Assembly (NCBI RefSeq): GCF_001625695.1
Contig: NZ_AUXY01000077.1
Span: 1-42,725 of the forward strand
Direction of reading: 5' to 3'
Source of the DNA: Pseudoalteromonas luteoviolacea H33-S
GTDB taxonomy: Bacteria > Pseudomonadota > Gammaproteobacteria > Enterobacterales > Alteromonadaceae
Length of the DNA stretch: 42,725 bases
Within the stretch, counting starts at the first letter, position 1, and the number at the start of each line of letters is the position of its first letter. The translations under genes were made by a program, and so were the position numbers. The notes under the pieces are model-generated. The model was given only the letters and a program-made list of their open reading frames with translations, had not been told where the DNA came from and ran no database searches. This document shows positions 1 to 6,960 of this stretch, piece by piece.

Positions 1-267
1 TATTTAGGAAACAAGGCCGTTGAAATGCGTTGATTTTATAAAAGTTACATTTATTTAAGTTGGAAATTATTATTAGTTTAAGTTTTTGTTTTTGATTGTT
101 GCGATTTATTTTTGTGGTTTTTATTAAATTAATCTTGAAAGCCCCTTTCTTTGTAAATGTTGTAATATTAATGTTTTAATTAAATGTGTTCTTTGTGGTT
201 TTTATTGTTTTTTAGGTTTTTTTTTGTGCTAATTTAAGTTTGGAAATTAACCAATAAGGATAGAAGT
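1..267. other. Gene-free T-rich leader region
   Basis: No convincing gene is seen. The + strand is strongly T-rich. A 15-base direct repeat (TTTGTGGTTTTTATT) occurs at 111-125 and 192-206, and the phrase TTTAAGTTGGAAATTA recurs with small changes near 55 and 235. The region probably holds the promoter and 5' leader of the small peptide genes that follow. I could not fix a -35/-10 pair with confidence. Confidence 0.5.
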
Positions 268-438
268 ATGAAATTGAAAATAAAAAAGAACAACCTAAAA
301 GCACTTTCTAAAAATCAACAGTCACTTAATGCAAAGCAGACTAAAGAGATTAATGGTGGTGTGTTTGGTGTTGAAACTTGGAAATATGCGACACATGTGG
401 ATGTTTGTAAAACGAATTGGGCACGTTGTGAGCCATAA
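268..438 (+). CDS. Small peptide precursor with double-glycine leader, copy 1
   Basis: A 56-residue peptide with a ribosome site AAGGA at 256-260, 7 bases before the ATG. The first 31 residues are a basic, Leu/Lys/Asn-rich leader ending in EINGG, the classic double-glycine cleavage signal of peptides exported by C39-peptidase ABC transporters. The 25-residue core begins VFGVETW and ends CKTNWARCEP. The two Cys are spaced C-x6-C and could form a disulfide or be modified. The next gene has an almost identical leader and the same C-x6-C-E-P end. No modification enzyme or transporter lies nearby, so export would depend on a distant locus. Bacteriocin or signal function is inference only. The reading frame is supported by conservation with the neighbouring copy, where differences are concentrated in the core. 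Confidence 0.8.
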   Translation: MKLKIKKNNLKALSKNQQSLNAKQTKEINGGVFGVETWKYATHVDVCKTNWARCEP

Positions 439-480
439 ATGTTAATTTTGGATAATAATTAAATAATTAAGGAAAGAACA

Positions 481-648
481 ATGAAATTGAAAATAAAAAA
501 GAACAACTTAAAAGCACTTTCTAAATCTCAAAAGTCACTTAATGCAAAACAGACCAAAGAGATTAATGGTGGTTTCGTCGTAGAAACATGGAAGATTATG
601 ACGCACCCTGAAGTTTGTAAAACTGCTTGGCAATTCTGCGAGCCATAA
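481..648 (+). CDS. Small peptide precursor with double-glycine leader, copy 2
   Basis: A 55-residue paralogue of the peptide at 268-438, with AAGGA at 470-474 before the ATG. Leader residues 1-31 differ from copy 1 at only two positions and end in EINGG. The 24-residue core runs FVVETW...CKTAWQFCEP, keeping ETWK, VCKT, the C-x6-C spacing and the terminal CEP. The leader is much better conserved than the core, the usual pattern of exported peptides whose leader is read by shared machinery. It lies 42 bases after copy 1 and is followed by a strong palindrome, so the two are probably one transcript. Function unknown; a bacteriocin-like or signalling role is inferred from the leader. Confidence 0.8.
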   Translation: MKLKIKKNNLKALSKSQKSLNAKQTKEINGGFVVETWKIMTHPEVCKTAWQFCEP

Positions 649-663
649 ATACAGGCTTATAGA

Positions 664-687
664 TTAAAGGGGGCGCGCCCCCTTTAA
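664..687 (+). terminator. GC-rich perfect palindrome after peptide copy 2
   Basis: A perfect 24-base palindrome (TTAAAGGGGG-CGCG-CCCCCTTTAA) lies 15 bases after the stop of copy 2, in otherwise AT-rich DNA. It would fold into a very stable hairpin of about 10 bp, so a terminator or 3' RNA stabiliser is likely. There is no long T tract after it, so termination is not certain. Confidence 0.6.
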
Positions 688-856
688 TAAGTGTTGGGTG
701 TTATTTTAGAGCTTTTTGTTTTTTAAGAGTGGCTTTAATCGTTGTGCTTGGCTTTCAAAGTTTTATAGTTAATTTTATAATAATATTTTAAATTTATTGT
801 TTAATATTTTTGTGTTTTTATAATGATTAATAAGGGGGTTGAAATTAAAATAATAA

Positions 857-1001
857 ATGAAAAAGCTGTGTAATAACAATATGAAGCTTAATGGAAAGGC
901 TACAAAAGATGTGAATGGCGGATGGGGAGGAAGCTCATGGAGTTGTCTAGTCATATCTCGGTGAATTCTGTCTTACAAACTCAGCTCAGTGTGCGCCATA
1001 A
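857..1001 (+). pseudogene. Decayed third copy of the double-glycine peptide
   Basis: From ATG 857 the frame reads MKKLCNNN then MKLNGKATKDVNGG, which resembles the second half of the leaders of the two upstream peptides and ends in the same NGG. The core starts WGGSSWSC but stops at a TGA at about 962. In the neighbouring frame the sequence continues EFCLTNSAQCAP and stops at 999-1001, matching the C-x6-C...P ends of copies 1 and 2. So a single-base shift separates leader and core tail, and the N-terminal leader is also shortened. It is either a pseudogene or, if the base call is wrong, a diverged third peptide. Confidence 0.6.
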
Positions 1002-1278
1002 ATATTAATATATAGAAAAGGGGCTGCCCGATCCTAATTTTCAGCTATTTAATACGCTATAGAGCTATATATTTCCTATGTAATAAATCCTCCTTAAAAT
1101 CGTCATACATAAAAATAAAAACCTTCATTTAATCAACAATTTTTTGAAATCAGATAGACATTTTCAAAGCTTAACCTCTTTGTACCGAAATTTATTACGA
1201 CGCATTGCGTCTTGTAAGTGCGCTAATACGCGAGTTTCTCAGAGAAACACGCAAAAATAATGAAGTACTGGAGAAAAA
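1002..1278. other. Intergenic leader with hairpin before the sphingomyelinase-like gene
   Basis: No gene is seen. A hairpin lies at 1230-1252 (GCG-A-GTTTCT, loop CAG, AGAAAC-A-CGC), 16 bases upstream of the GGAG ribosome site (1269-1272) of the next gene. It could be a 5'-UTR control element or a weak terminator; no T tract follows. Confidence 0.35.
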
Positions 1279-2277
1279 ATGAAGGTTAAACTAACCCTAT
1301 TTTGCGTTTTGATATTGTTGAGCACACAGAGTATGGCTCAATCGCTTAAAGTGATGGCATACAATATTATGCAGTTAAACGTTCAAGATTGGGACCAAAG
1401 TAACAGAGCTGAGCGACTGCCGGCGGTGATTAAATCACTGAGTGACAGTCCAGATGTTATTCTTGTCAATGAGGTATTTAATGGTGACGCAGAGCAAGCA
1501 TTATCTGCCTTGTCAGATATTTATCCTTATCAAACGCCTAATGTGGGACAAGATTGCAGCGGTAGCGGATGGGATAGCTTAACAGGGAACTGTTCAAATA
1601 GCCCATTTGTTATTCGTGGTGGTGTTGTGATTATTTCTAAGTACCCAATCGTTTCACAAAAAGCACATGTTTTTAAAAATAGCTTAAGCGGAAGCTGGGA
1701 TTATTTAGCGAACAAAGGTTTCGCTTACGTTGAAATCGAAAAAAATGGTCAACGCTACCATTTAGTTGGCACGCATTTGCAAGCAACACATGATGGTAAT
1801 ACAGAGCAAGAGCATCGCGTTCGAATGGGGCAGTTAGGCGAAATTCAAACATTTATCAAAGCCGAAAAAATTCCTGCCAGTGAGCCTGTGATTATCGGTG
1901 GTGATATGAATGTTGAGTGGAGTAAGCAACATGAAATTGCAGATATGCTGACGACTTCTCGTAGTAAGTTAAACTTTGAAACACCTGAAGTAGGCTCTTT
2001 TTCAGCAAAACATAATTGGTTTACCAAAGCCAATGCATACTATTTTGATTACAGCCTAGAGTACAACGATACTTTAGATTATGTATTTTGGCATAAAGAT
2101 TATAAACAACCTAAAAACAATCCGAGCATGTCAGTTCGTTACCCTAAAGCAGAGCGTAACTTTTATTGGAGCTATTTAAAGGGCAATTGGAACCTAAGTT
2201 CAGGGCGCTATTATCATAATGGATATTATAATGAACTATCTGATCATTACCCTGTGCAAGTAAACTTTGAATTCTGA
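1279..2277 (+). CDS. Secreted sphingomyelinase C-like phosphodiesterase (EEP fold)
   Basis: A 332-residue exported protein of the endonuclease/exonuclease/phosphatase fold, closest in motif layout to bacterial neutral sphingomyelinases (beta-haemolysin type), which hydrolyse sphingomyelin to ceramide and phosphocholine using Mg2+. Visible: signal peptide 1-20 ending SMA; AYN at 27-29; metal-binding Glu in VNEVF (E65); His in GTHLQA (H166); GGDMN with D209 and N211; LDYVF; and the terminal SDHYPV pair D322-H323. Cys93 and Cys105 may form a disulfide, as in some family members. The length matches the family (about 300-340). The start is set by GGAG at 1269-1272. It is a single-gene unit between small-peptide genes. 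Substrate is inferred from motifs; another secreted EEP phosphodiesterase or nuclease is the alternative. Confidence 0.82.
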   Translation: MKVKLTLFCVLILLSTQSMAQSLKVMAYNIMQLNVQDWDQSNRAERLPAVIKSLSDSPDVILVNEVFNGDAEQALSALSDIYPYQTPNVGQDCSGSGWDSLTGNCSNSPFVIRGGVVIISKYPIVSQKAHVFKNSLSGSWDYLANKGFAYVEIEKNGQRYHLVGTHLQATHDGNTEQEHRVRMGQLGEIQTFIKAEKIPASEPVIIGGDMNVEWSKQHEIADMLTTSRSKLNFETPEVGSFSAKHNWFTKANAYYFDYSLEYNDTLDYVFWHKDYKQPKNNPSMSVRYPKAERNFYWSYLKGNWNLSSGRYYHNGYYNELSDHYPVQVNFEF

Positions 2278-2689
2278 TATTTGAAAAAAAGGTGTGCGCC
2301 ATGGAATTAAACCCCTGGCCACTACTTGAATTACCTCTAATTTTCCTATCGGTAAAAATGCCTACAACATATACACCTCACAACTTTGATAAGTCACTTA
2401 ACTATTGCTTTTTATGAAATTAAAGCATCCAATAAAACACTCCATAAAACATGCCTGATATATATTTTTAATATTTATTTACATCAAAGGTATGATATGC
2501 AATATTTATTTGTGCAAATATTAACCGGTTTTTTGACCTGTATTAAGCATAGATGTTTAGCAGATGTTACGAGCATACTAATTCATATGATCTTGTCAGG
2601 TATGACTGAATTGTAATGTCGATAGTAAAAAGTGGTTTTTGTATCTAAGGTGAGTATCGAATTTAGTTTTAACAAATAAGGAAAATATA
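2278..2689. other. Intergenic region, no supported gene
   Basis: About 400 AT-rich bases. The only open frame (2386-2616) starts at TTG without a ribosome site and has no recognisable features. The end of the region carries the ribosome site AAGGA at 2679-2683 for the small exported protein at 2690. No clear terminator was found behind the sphingomyelinase-like gene. Confidence 0.5.
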
Positions 2690-2890
2690 ATGTTAAATAA
2701 ACTCCTAATCGCTACTGTTATAGTGGTTGCTTCATCAACTCCCATCTCTGTAAATGCTTATGGCGGATTTATGGTATCTTGTTACAAAGAAGGGACTCTT
2801 GAATGGGTTGAGACCGTTGAGTCGCATTATGAAGCAAGGTTTTTGGAAAGGATATGTAGAAGAAACGGCGGCACACCATTTGTTGATTAA
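2690..2890 (+). CDS. Small exported Cys-pair protein A
   Basis: A 66-residue protein with AAGGA 6 bases before the start. Residues 1-23 form a signal peptide (hydrophobic core, probable cleavage after VNA). The mature part, about 43 residues, reads MVSC ... RICRRNGGTPFVD. It shares the pattern [V/I]-[S/T]-C, 23-28 residues, C-x3-GG-x4-6-end with the two tandem genes at 11875 and 12354, including aromatic and acidic residues between the two Cys. The pair could form one disulfide in the periplasm or outside the cell. Function unknown; I recognise no described family. It is monocistronic, followed by an AT-rich hairpin. Confidence 0.7.
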   Translation: MLNKLLIATVIVVASSTPISVNAYGGFMVSCYKEGTLEWVETVESHYEARFLERICRRNGGTPFVD

Positions 2891-2940
2891 TGTTATGTAA
2901 CTGCTAGTTTTACCGAGTGAAATGGGGGGATTTACTTTCC

Positions 2941-2957
2941 TTTTCACTTAGTGAAAA
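2941..2957 (+). terminator. Probable terminator after small exported protein A
   Basis: Stem TTTTCAC / GTGAAAA (7 bp) with loop TTA, followed by TTTAAATTT. It is AT-rich but correctly placed 50 bases after the stop codon. Confidence 0.45.
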
Positions 2958-3057
2958 TTTAAATTTGAGCTTGTTAATTTAAATTTCAGTCTTAAAGAAT
3001 AATTATTTTAGATAAATATTTTCACAGTTTCCGTTGATAAAAATTAAAAAGGTATTT

Positions 3058-3423
3058 ATGGGTATTTCATTGCCTATTTTAATACATTTGTTTGCTGTAA
3101 TTCCTGCTATTGGATTGGGGTTTCTTAATCTAGCGATGAAAAAAGGCACTTCACTACATAAGCTTTTTGGTCGAGTATGGGTAGCATTGATGATTATAGC
3201 GTCTTTAATTTCTTTTCTAATTCAGCCCACAGGTAGTCTAACTTGGCTACATCTTTTCGCAATTTTAGTGATAGTGTCGGTGAGCATTGGAACTTATGCT
3301 ATTTATAAACAAAACCAAAAGCTTCATCTGCACTGTATGAGTGGAGCATATATTGGTACAGTCATCTCAGCCATTGTGGCAGCAAGTGTACCAGGGCGAC
3401 TATTGCATCAACTGTTATTCTAA
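3058..3423 (+). CDS. DUF2306-like four-helix membrane protein
   Basis: 121 residues from ATG 3058, preceded by AAAAAGG; the frame also extends upstream to a TTG at 3034, a less likely start. Four hydrophobic segments are visible: about 4-26, 39-57, 62-81 and 93-115. The loop GTSLHKLFGRVW after the first helix and the HLHCMSGAYIG stretch with paired His are typical of DUF2306-type small membrane proteins, whose role is unknown. It stands 57 bases upstream of a MerR regulator and a flavodoxin-fold reductase on the same strand, so the three may form one operon. The family assignment is from memory of motif style and is moderately sure. Confidence 0.65.
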   Translation: MGISLPILIHLFAVIPAIGLGFLNLAMKKGTSLHKLFGRVWVALMIIASLISFLIQPTGSLTWLHLFAILVIVSVSIGTYAIYKQNQKLHLHCMSGAYIGTVISAIVAASVPGRLLHQLLF

Positions 3424-3480
3424 TAGAGACTTGAGGCTGGAAATTAATCCAGCGAAGCTGTCAAAGAGCAGAGAAGTATT

Positions 3481-3858
3481 ATGTACATAGGTGAAGTAGC
3501 GAAAAAAACAGGACTTTCTATAAAAGCGATACGCTTATACGAAGAGCGAGGGTTAATTACTTTACCACCTCGAAAGGGACGGTATCGATATTATAATGCT
3601 TCACACGTCGAAATTTTGAATCTGATAAAAGAGGCAAAATCTTTGGGCTCAACGCTATCTCAATTAGAGGCGGTGATAGTGTATGACAATGGAGAAGTCG
3701 ATTGGCCAAAAATTGAGAGTTTTTTGATAAAACTGAAGTGTCAATTAACCCAGCAAACAGAGATATTGAAAGAGCGAATAGGAAAAGTGGATGCCTGTCT
3801 ATCGGCAATAAACTCTTGCCCAACAATGCTTGACTCTGCCCCTAAGGGGAGAGAGTAG
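3481..3858 (+). CDS. MerR-family transcriptional regulator
   Basis: 125 residues. The N-terminus is a clear MerR winged-helix domain: YIGEVAKKTGLSIKAIRLYEERGLI (about 2-26), then the RYRYY wing at about 35-39. It is followed by a long helix (about 75-110) of the type that forms the antiparallel dimer coiled coil. The short C-terminal part has two Cys (about 107 and 113) in CLSAINSC, but no clear metal-binding loop of the CueR or ZntR type, so the signal cannot be stated. It lies directly upstream of a quinone-reductase-like gene, which suggests control of that gene in response to a redox-active or electrophilic compound. That role is inference from context. Confidence 0.9.
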   Translation: MYIGEVAKKTGLSIKAIRLYEERGLITLPPRKGRYRYYNASHVEILNLIKEAKSLGSTLSQLEAVIVYDNGEVDWPKIESFLIKLKCQLTQQTEILKERIGKVDACLSAINSCPTMLDSAPKGRE

Positions 3859-3886
3859 AATCGTTATCGACCTCTTAAAATTGGAA

Positions 3887-4471
3887 ATGAGTAAGATGAC
3901 GAAGAAAATACTAATTCTTAATGGAAACCCAAAATCCACGAGTTTTTGCCAACAATTAGCCAATATATACACTGTTGAGGCCAGAGAGTACTATGAAGTA
4001 AAGCACTTCAATTTATCTGAAATGGCTTTTAACCCGATCTTAGACTCGGGTTACGATGCAGATCAAGATTTGGAGCCAGATTTACAAGACTTTCAAAAGT
4101 GGATCTTACGGGCTGAGCATATTGTGATCTTCTCACCAATTTGGTGGGGCGGGTTACCGGCAAAGTTAAAAGGGCTTTTTGATAGGTCTTTTTTACCTCA
4201 TTTCGCTTTTAAGTATGAGCAGGATAATCCACAACCAACACCACTATTAATTGGTAAAACAGCCCGCATTGTACTCACGATGGATATGCCCGAGCCTTTT
4301 CTTGAAGAGCAGGCTAGGCCTGTTTTGGAGCAGTTAGACAAGTATACCTTGCAGTTTAGTGGGATTGAAAAAGCGGCAACGAATTTATTTGGATCTATGG
4401 TATCTGCAACGCAAGAAGAAAAGCAGAATTGGGAAAAGCTGGTTAAGTCCCTTGGTAGCCAAGGGATCTAA
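3887..4471 (+). CDS. NAD(P)H:quinone oxidoreductase-like flavoprotein
   Basis: About 194 residues of the flavodoxin_2 family (MdaB/KefF/NQO1 group), FMN or FAD enzymes that reduce quinones by two electrons in the cytosol. Visible: flavin phosphate-binding loop LNGNPKSTSF near the start, FSPIWWGGLPAKLKGLFDR (about residues 81-99), and length as expected. The frame is open from 3830, inside the end of the MerR gene, but conservation begins at MSKMTKKILIL. ATG 3887 or ATG 3896 are both possible; GGA at 3883-3885 favours 3896. It follows the MerR gene by 28 bases and is probably its target. Confidence 0.82.
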   Translation: MSKMTKKILILNGNPKSTSFCQQLANIYTVEAREYYEVKHFNLSEMAFNPILDSGYDADQDLEPDLQDFQKWILRAEHIVIFSPIWWGGLPAKLKGLFDRSFLPHFAFKYEQDNPQPTPLLIGKTARIVLTMDMPEPFLEEQARPVLEQLDKYTLQFSGIEKAATNLFGSMVSATQEEKQNWEKLVKSLGSQGI

Positions 4472-4486
4472 TTTAATTGCGCTTTT

Positions 4487-4524
4487 AGCAGTAAATTACT
4501 TGATAAGATACGCCGTTTACTGCT
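4487..4524. terminator. Probable bidirectional terminator between convergent genes
   Basis: Inverted repeat AGCAGTAAA (4487-4495) and TTTACTGCT (4516-4524), with a 20-base loop, lies between two convergent genes. It overlaps the stop codon of the minus-strand gene. The loop is long and T tracts are short, so strength is uncertain. Confidence 0.4.
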
Positions 4525-5296
4525 TTAAGAATATATCTGAGTCTGTGTAAAACTGCCCATTAAATGTATCAATTGCGGTATAAACAACAGAATATTGGCC
4601 TTGAGGGAACCAAGGTTTAACTTCAACGCCAAAGCCTTGGCTTATTTTTTGTTGCTGAGGTTGAATTTTATAAAGTTGCGGTGTGTCTAAGGTACGTATT
4701 TGACCATTTGGGAATACTAAATGTACAAACATTTCATAGGTTGCCGCTGTCCCCCCCAGGTTTTGTAGTGACTTATCGAAGTTTACCAAGCCTCCTTCTG
4801 AAGGAATCGCAATATCTGGTGTAAGGTTGTCTATATTAATTAAGGCATTACGTGCAGGAGAGGCTACCTCAAATGATACGATGATCTTGTCTCCGGCAGA
4901 AAAGCCCCCTGAGATGTCTATATATATATTATCTTGGTCAAACGTCACATGTGTAGTCTGGATATCACTTCTAATCAGGTTTGCCTGAGTAACTGGAAAG
5001 CTAAACCCTCTAAAAATATAGCCGTCAAATGTACGTCCATCTGCTCCGCCAAACCCGCTTGAATTTTTGTAATCGATCGTAATGGTACCACTATTAATGT
5101 TGATTAAAGCATGAGATTGAACCATTACAGCATCAGACGAGTCATCTGTAACAACAGTGGAGACTGGAGATACAAAATTCGTGTAAATATCTGGGTATGC
5201 CCTGTGTATGGTCGCAGTGTCGCCAATAACAGAAGCCAGAGAGTTGAATGTCATTAAAGACATCGTTAATAGGAATAAACTAACTATTTTTTTCAT
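4517..5296 (-). CDS. Exported protein of unknown function
   Basis: 259 residues from ATG 5296, which is preceded by AAGGA 6 bases upstream; the frame extends two codons further to a TTG, which is not needed. Residues 1-21 are a signal peptide (KKIVSLFLLTMSLMTF, cleavage near SLA-S). The mature part is rich in beta-strand-like alternation, Gly, Ser and Thr, with no Cys in the mature part. It looks like two beta-sandwich halves, the second from about IPSEGGLVNF onward. I recognise no enzyme motif and no family. It is probably secreted or periplasmic. It is a lone gene, convergent with the quinone-reductase-like gene. Confidence 0.7.
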   Translation of the reverse strand: MKKIVSLFLLTMSLMTFNSLASVIGDTATIHRAYPDIYTNFVSPVSTVVTDDSSDAVMVQSHALININSGTITIDYKNSSGFGGADGRTFDGYIFRGFSFPVTQANLIRSDIQTTHVTFDQDNIYIDISGGFSAGDKIIVSFEVASPARNALINIDNLTPDIAIPSEGGLVNFDKSLQNLGGTAATYEMFVHLVFPNGQIRTLDTPQLYKIQPQQQKISQGFGVEVKPWFPQGQYSVVYTAIDTFNGQFYTDSDIFLKQ

Positions 5297-5318
5297 TACC
5301 AATCCTTTTTAGAAAAAT

Positions 5319-5339
5319 AAAAGCATACACACTGTATGC
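5319..5339 (-). terminator. Terminator on the minus strand
   Basis: Stem AAGCATAC / GTATGCTT (8 bp) with a 5-base loop. Read on the minus strand it is followed by TTTTATTTTT. It lies about 100 bases after the SRPBCC gene and just upstream of the exported-protein gene at 4517-5296, so it would separate these two units. Confidence 0.55.
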
Positions 5340-5440
5340 TTGGTGACCAGGAAATATCAAATCACAGTGGGCTTTTAAAAATCAATCAAACATGATTTTT
5401 TGCTCGTTTTTTATAAGTTTCATTGACCTAAAACATGCGT

Positions 5441-5887
5441 TTACGGGTTTTCTAACAAGTGTTTAAGTTGAGTAAGCCCTACCTCTGCTCTAGGCGCAAG
5501 GTTTTCGCGCAATCTCGTGATAATTGGCGATTGCTCGTTAAGCGCAGGCTCTCTACTGTGATAGCTTAATTCAAGCTGGCAGCCAAGTTCATTTTCCCAG
5601 AAGCAGACAGTCATTTGCGGTAAAATGCCAACTAAATCCCCTTGGGTGACAAAAGTGGTATTTTTTACACATTCTACAACCTTTATGGTGAGCGTCTGAT
5701 CGCAGCCTGCAATAGCTAAGGTTTCAATATAGGTTTTTCCAACGCTTGCATGTGGTCGAGTGTCATTGGCTTGTATTGCAATGACATCGGGAAACCAAAA
5801 CTTGTAGTTTTCCATGTTGATAACATGCTCAAATACGCGCTCTATTGGGGCTAATATCGTTATTGTTTTTTTAGTCAGTTCAATCAT
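5441..5887 (-). CDS. SRPBCC (START/polyketide-cyclase-like) domain protein
   Basis: 148 residues forming a single SRPBCC helix-grip domain. The N-terminal pattern (I-T-I-x-A-P-I-E-R-V-F-E-H-V at about 9-22, then NMENYKFWFP) is typical of polyketide_cyc2-type proteins, and the long C-terminal helix (RAEVGLTQLKHLLE) closes the fold. These proteins bind hydrophobic ligands; no catalytic claim can be made. It is divergent from a LysR gene (about 120 bases between the starts), so LysR may control it. It is not clearly part of the polyketide cluster, which begins on the far side of the LysR gene. Confidence 0.75.
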   Translation of the reverse strand: MIELTKKTITILAPIERVFEHVINMENYKFWFPDVIAIQANDTRPHASVGKTYIETLAIAGCDQTLTIKVVECVKNTTFVTQGDLVGILPQMTVCFWENELGCQLELSYHSREPALNEQSPIITRLRENLAPRAEVGLTQLKHLLENP

Positions 5888-6007
5888 ATAAATCCCTTAA
5901 ATTTTATTCAGTCCAATGACTATAAGAGAAAATAGACTTGACTTAAATTGAAGATAAATAGAGCCTAGATTAACTAAATGGAAACCATGTTTTTCAAGGA
6001 ACAGCGA

Positions 6008-6922
6008 ATGTCAAAGTTAAGTCAGTATCAAGCCTTTGTGACTGTGGTGGAACAAGGCAGTATTACGCAAGCATCTGCGAGTTTGAACTTATCCGTGCCT
6101 GCCGTCAGTAAGCAGCTGTCCATGCTAGAAAGTCGCTTAGAGGCGCAGTTGTTTTTTCGCACTCATAAAAAATTAGAGGTGACTGAGGCTGGCCTGAGAT
6201 TTTATGCTAGATGCAAAGACATATTGCGTTCGATAGAGCAAGCTGAAGAAGTACTGAAATCCGAGCAAGGTGCGCTTGCAGGTAAGCTAACAGTTTCAAT
6301 GTCGAAATCCTTGTGTCGCTCAGTTGTGATGGAGGCATTGAGTGAATTTGCTAAAGCACACCCAAAGATACGCCTAGATATTCAATTGAGTGATGTCGTT
6401 GTAGACCTTTATACAGAGGATATTGATTTTGCGTTTCGCTTAGGTAATGTAAGCGACAGTCCACAGATGATAACCTCCTCATTGCTCAACACGCAGTTAA
6501 TTGCATGTGCAGCGCCTGAATATGCCAAAAGATTACAAGCAATAAAAAGCCTTACCGACTTGAAAGAATACAAGTTTATCCTGCCTTCCAGCCTTAACCC
6601 TCATGGCATGCTAAAGGCGTTTTTGAGTGAACATAGCTTCGACTTCAATAACGGCGTTGCACATACCACCAATGATATAGAAGCCGTATATCAATTAACC
6701 AGAGCGGGGCTGGGAATTGGTTTAATGCTTGATGTGTCAATTCGTGATGAACTTAAAAAAGGCATATTAGTGCCCGTTATCGCTGAGCTCAAGTGGCCAA
6801 CAAAGCCTTTGTATTTGCTCTCAAAAAAGAAAGAGTGGGAGACTAAAAAGCATCAGGCTTTTCGATTTTTTATAGAGGCTTACTGCAATAACAGCCAGTT
6901 TAAAATAGAGTACTCAAATTAA
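6008..6922 (+). CDS. LysR-family transcriptional regulator
   Basis: 304 residues from ATG 6008, set by AAGGA at 5996-6000; the frame opens earlier at 5978 but without a ribosome site. The N-terminal HTH is clear: QAFVTVVEQGSITQASASL, then SVPAVSKQLSMLE and LFFRTHKKLEVTEAG. The substrate-binding domain follows (about 90-295). It belongs to the group with a short recognition core, as in CrgA-like regulators. It is divergent from the SRPBCC gene and convergent with the P450 operon, with which it shares a terminator. A role in controlling the biosynthetic genes is possible but not shown by the sequence. Confidence 0.93.
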   Translation: MSKLSQYQAFVTVVEQGSITQASASLNLSVPAVSKQLSMLESRLEAQLFFRTHKKLEVTEAGLRFYARCKDILRSIEQAEEVLKSEQGALAGKLTVSMSKSLCRSVVMEALSEFAKAHPKIRLDIQLSDVVVDLYTEDIDFAFRLGNVSDSPQMITSSLLNTQLIACAAPEYAKRLQAIKSLTDLKEYKFILPSSLNPHGMLKAFLSEHSFDFNNGVAHTTNDIEAVYQLTRAGLGIGLMLDVSIRDELKKGILVPVIAELKWPTKPLYLLSKKKEWETKKHQAFRFFIEAYCNNSQFKIEYSN

Positions 6923-6938
6923 ACTGGCCGTGACAATC

Positions 6939-6960
6939 AAACTTAAAAAGCTTTAAGTTT
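6939..6960. terminator. Bidirectional terminator between lysR and P450 genes
   Basis: Perfect 9-bp stem AAACTTAAA / TTTAAGTTT with loop AAGC, followed on the + strand by TTCTTTAAT. It lies 16 bases after the LysR stop and contains the stop codon of the P450 tail (6943-6945). Confidence 0.65.

Noticed and set aside
2386..2616. 76-residue open frame in the intergenic region
   Set aside because: TTG start, no ribosome site, no signal, domain or sequence pattern of a real protein, and not similar to neighbouring small peptides.
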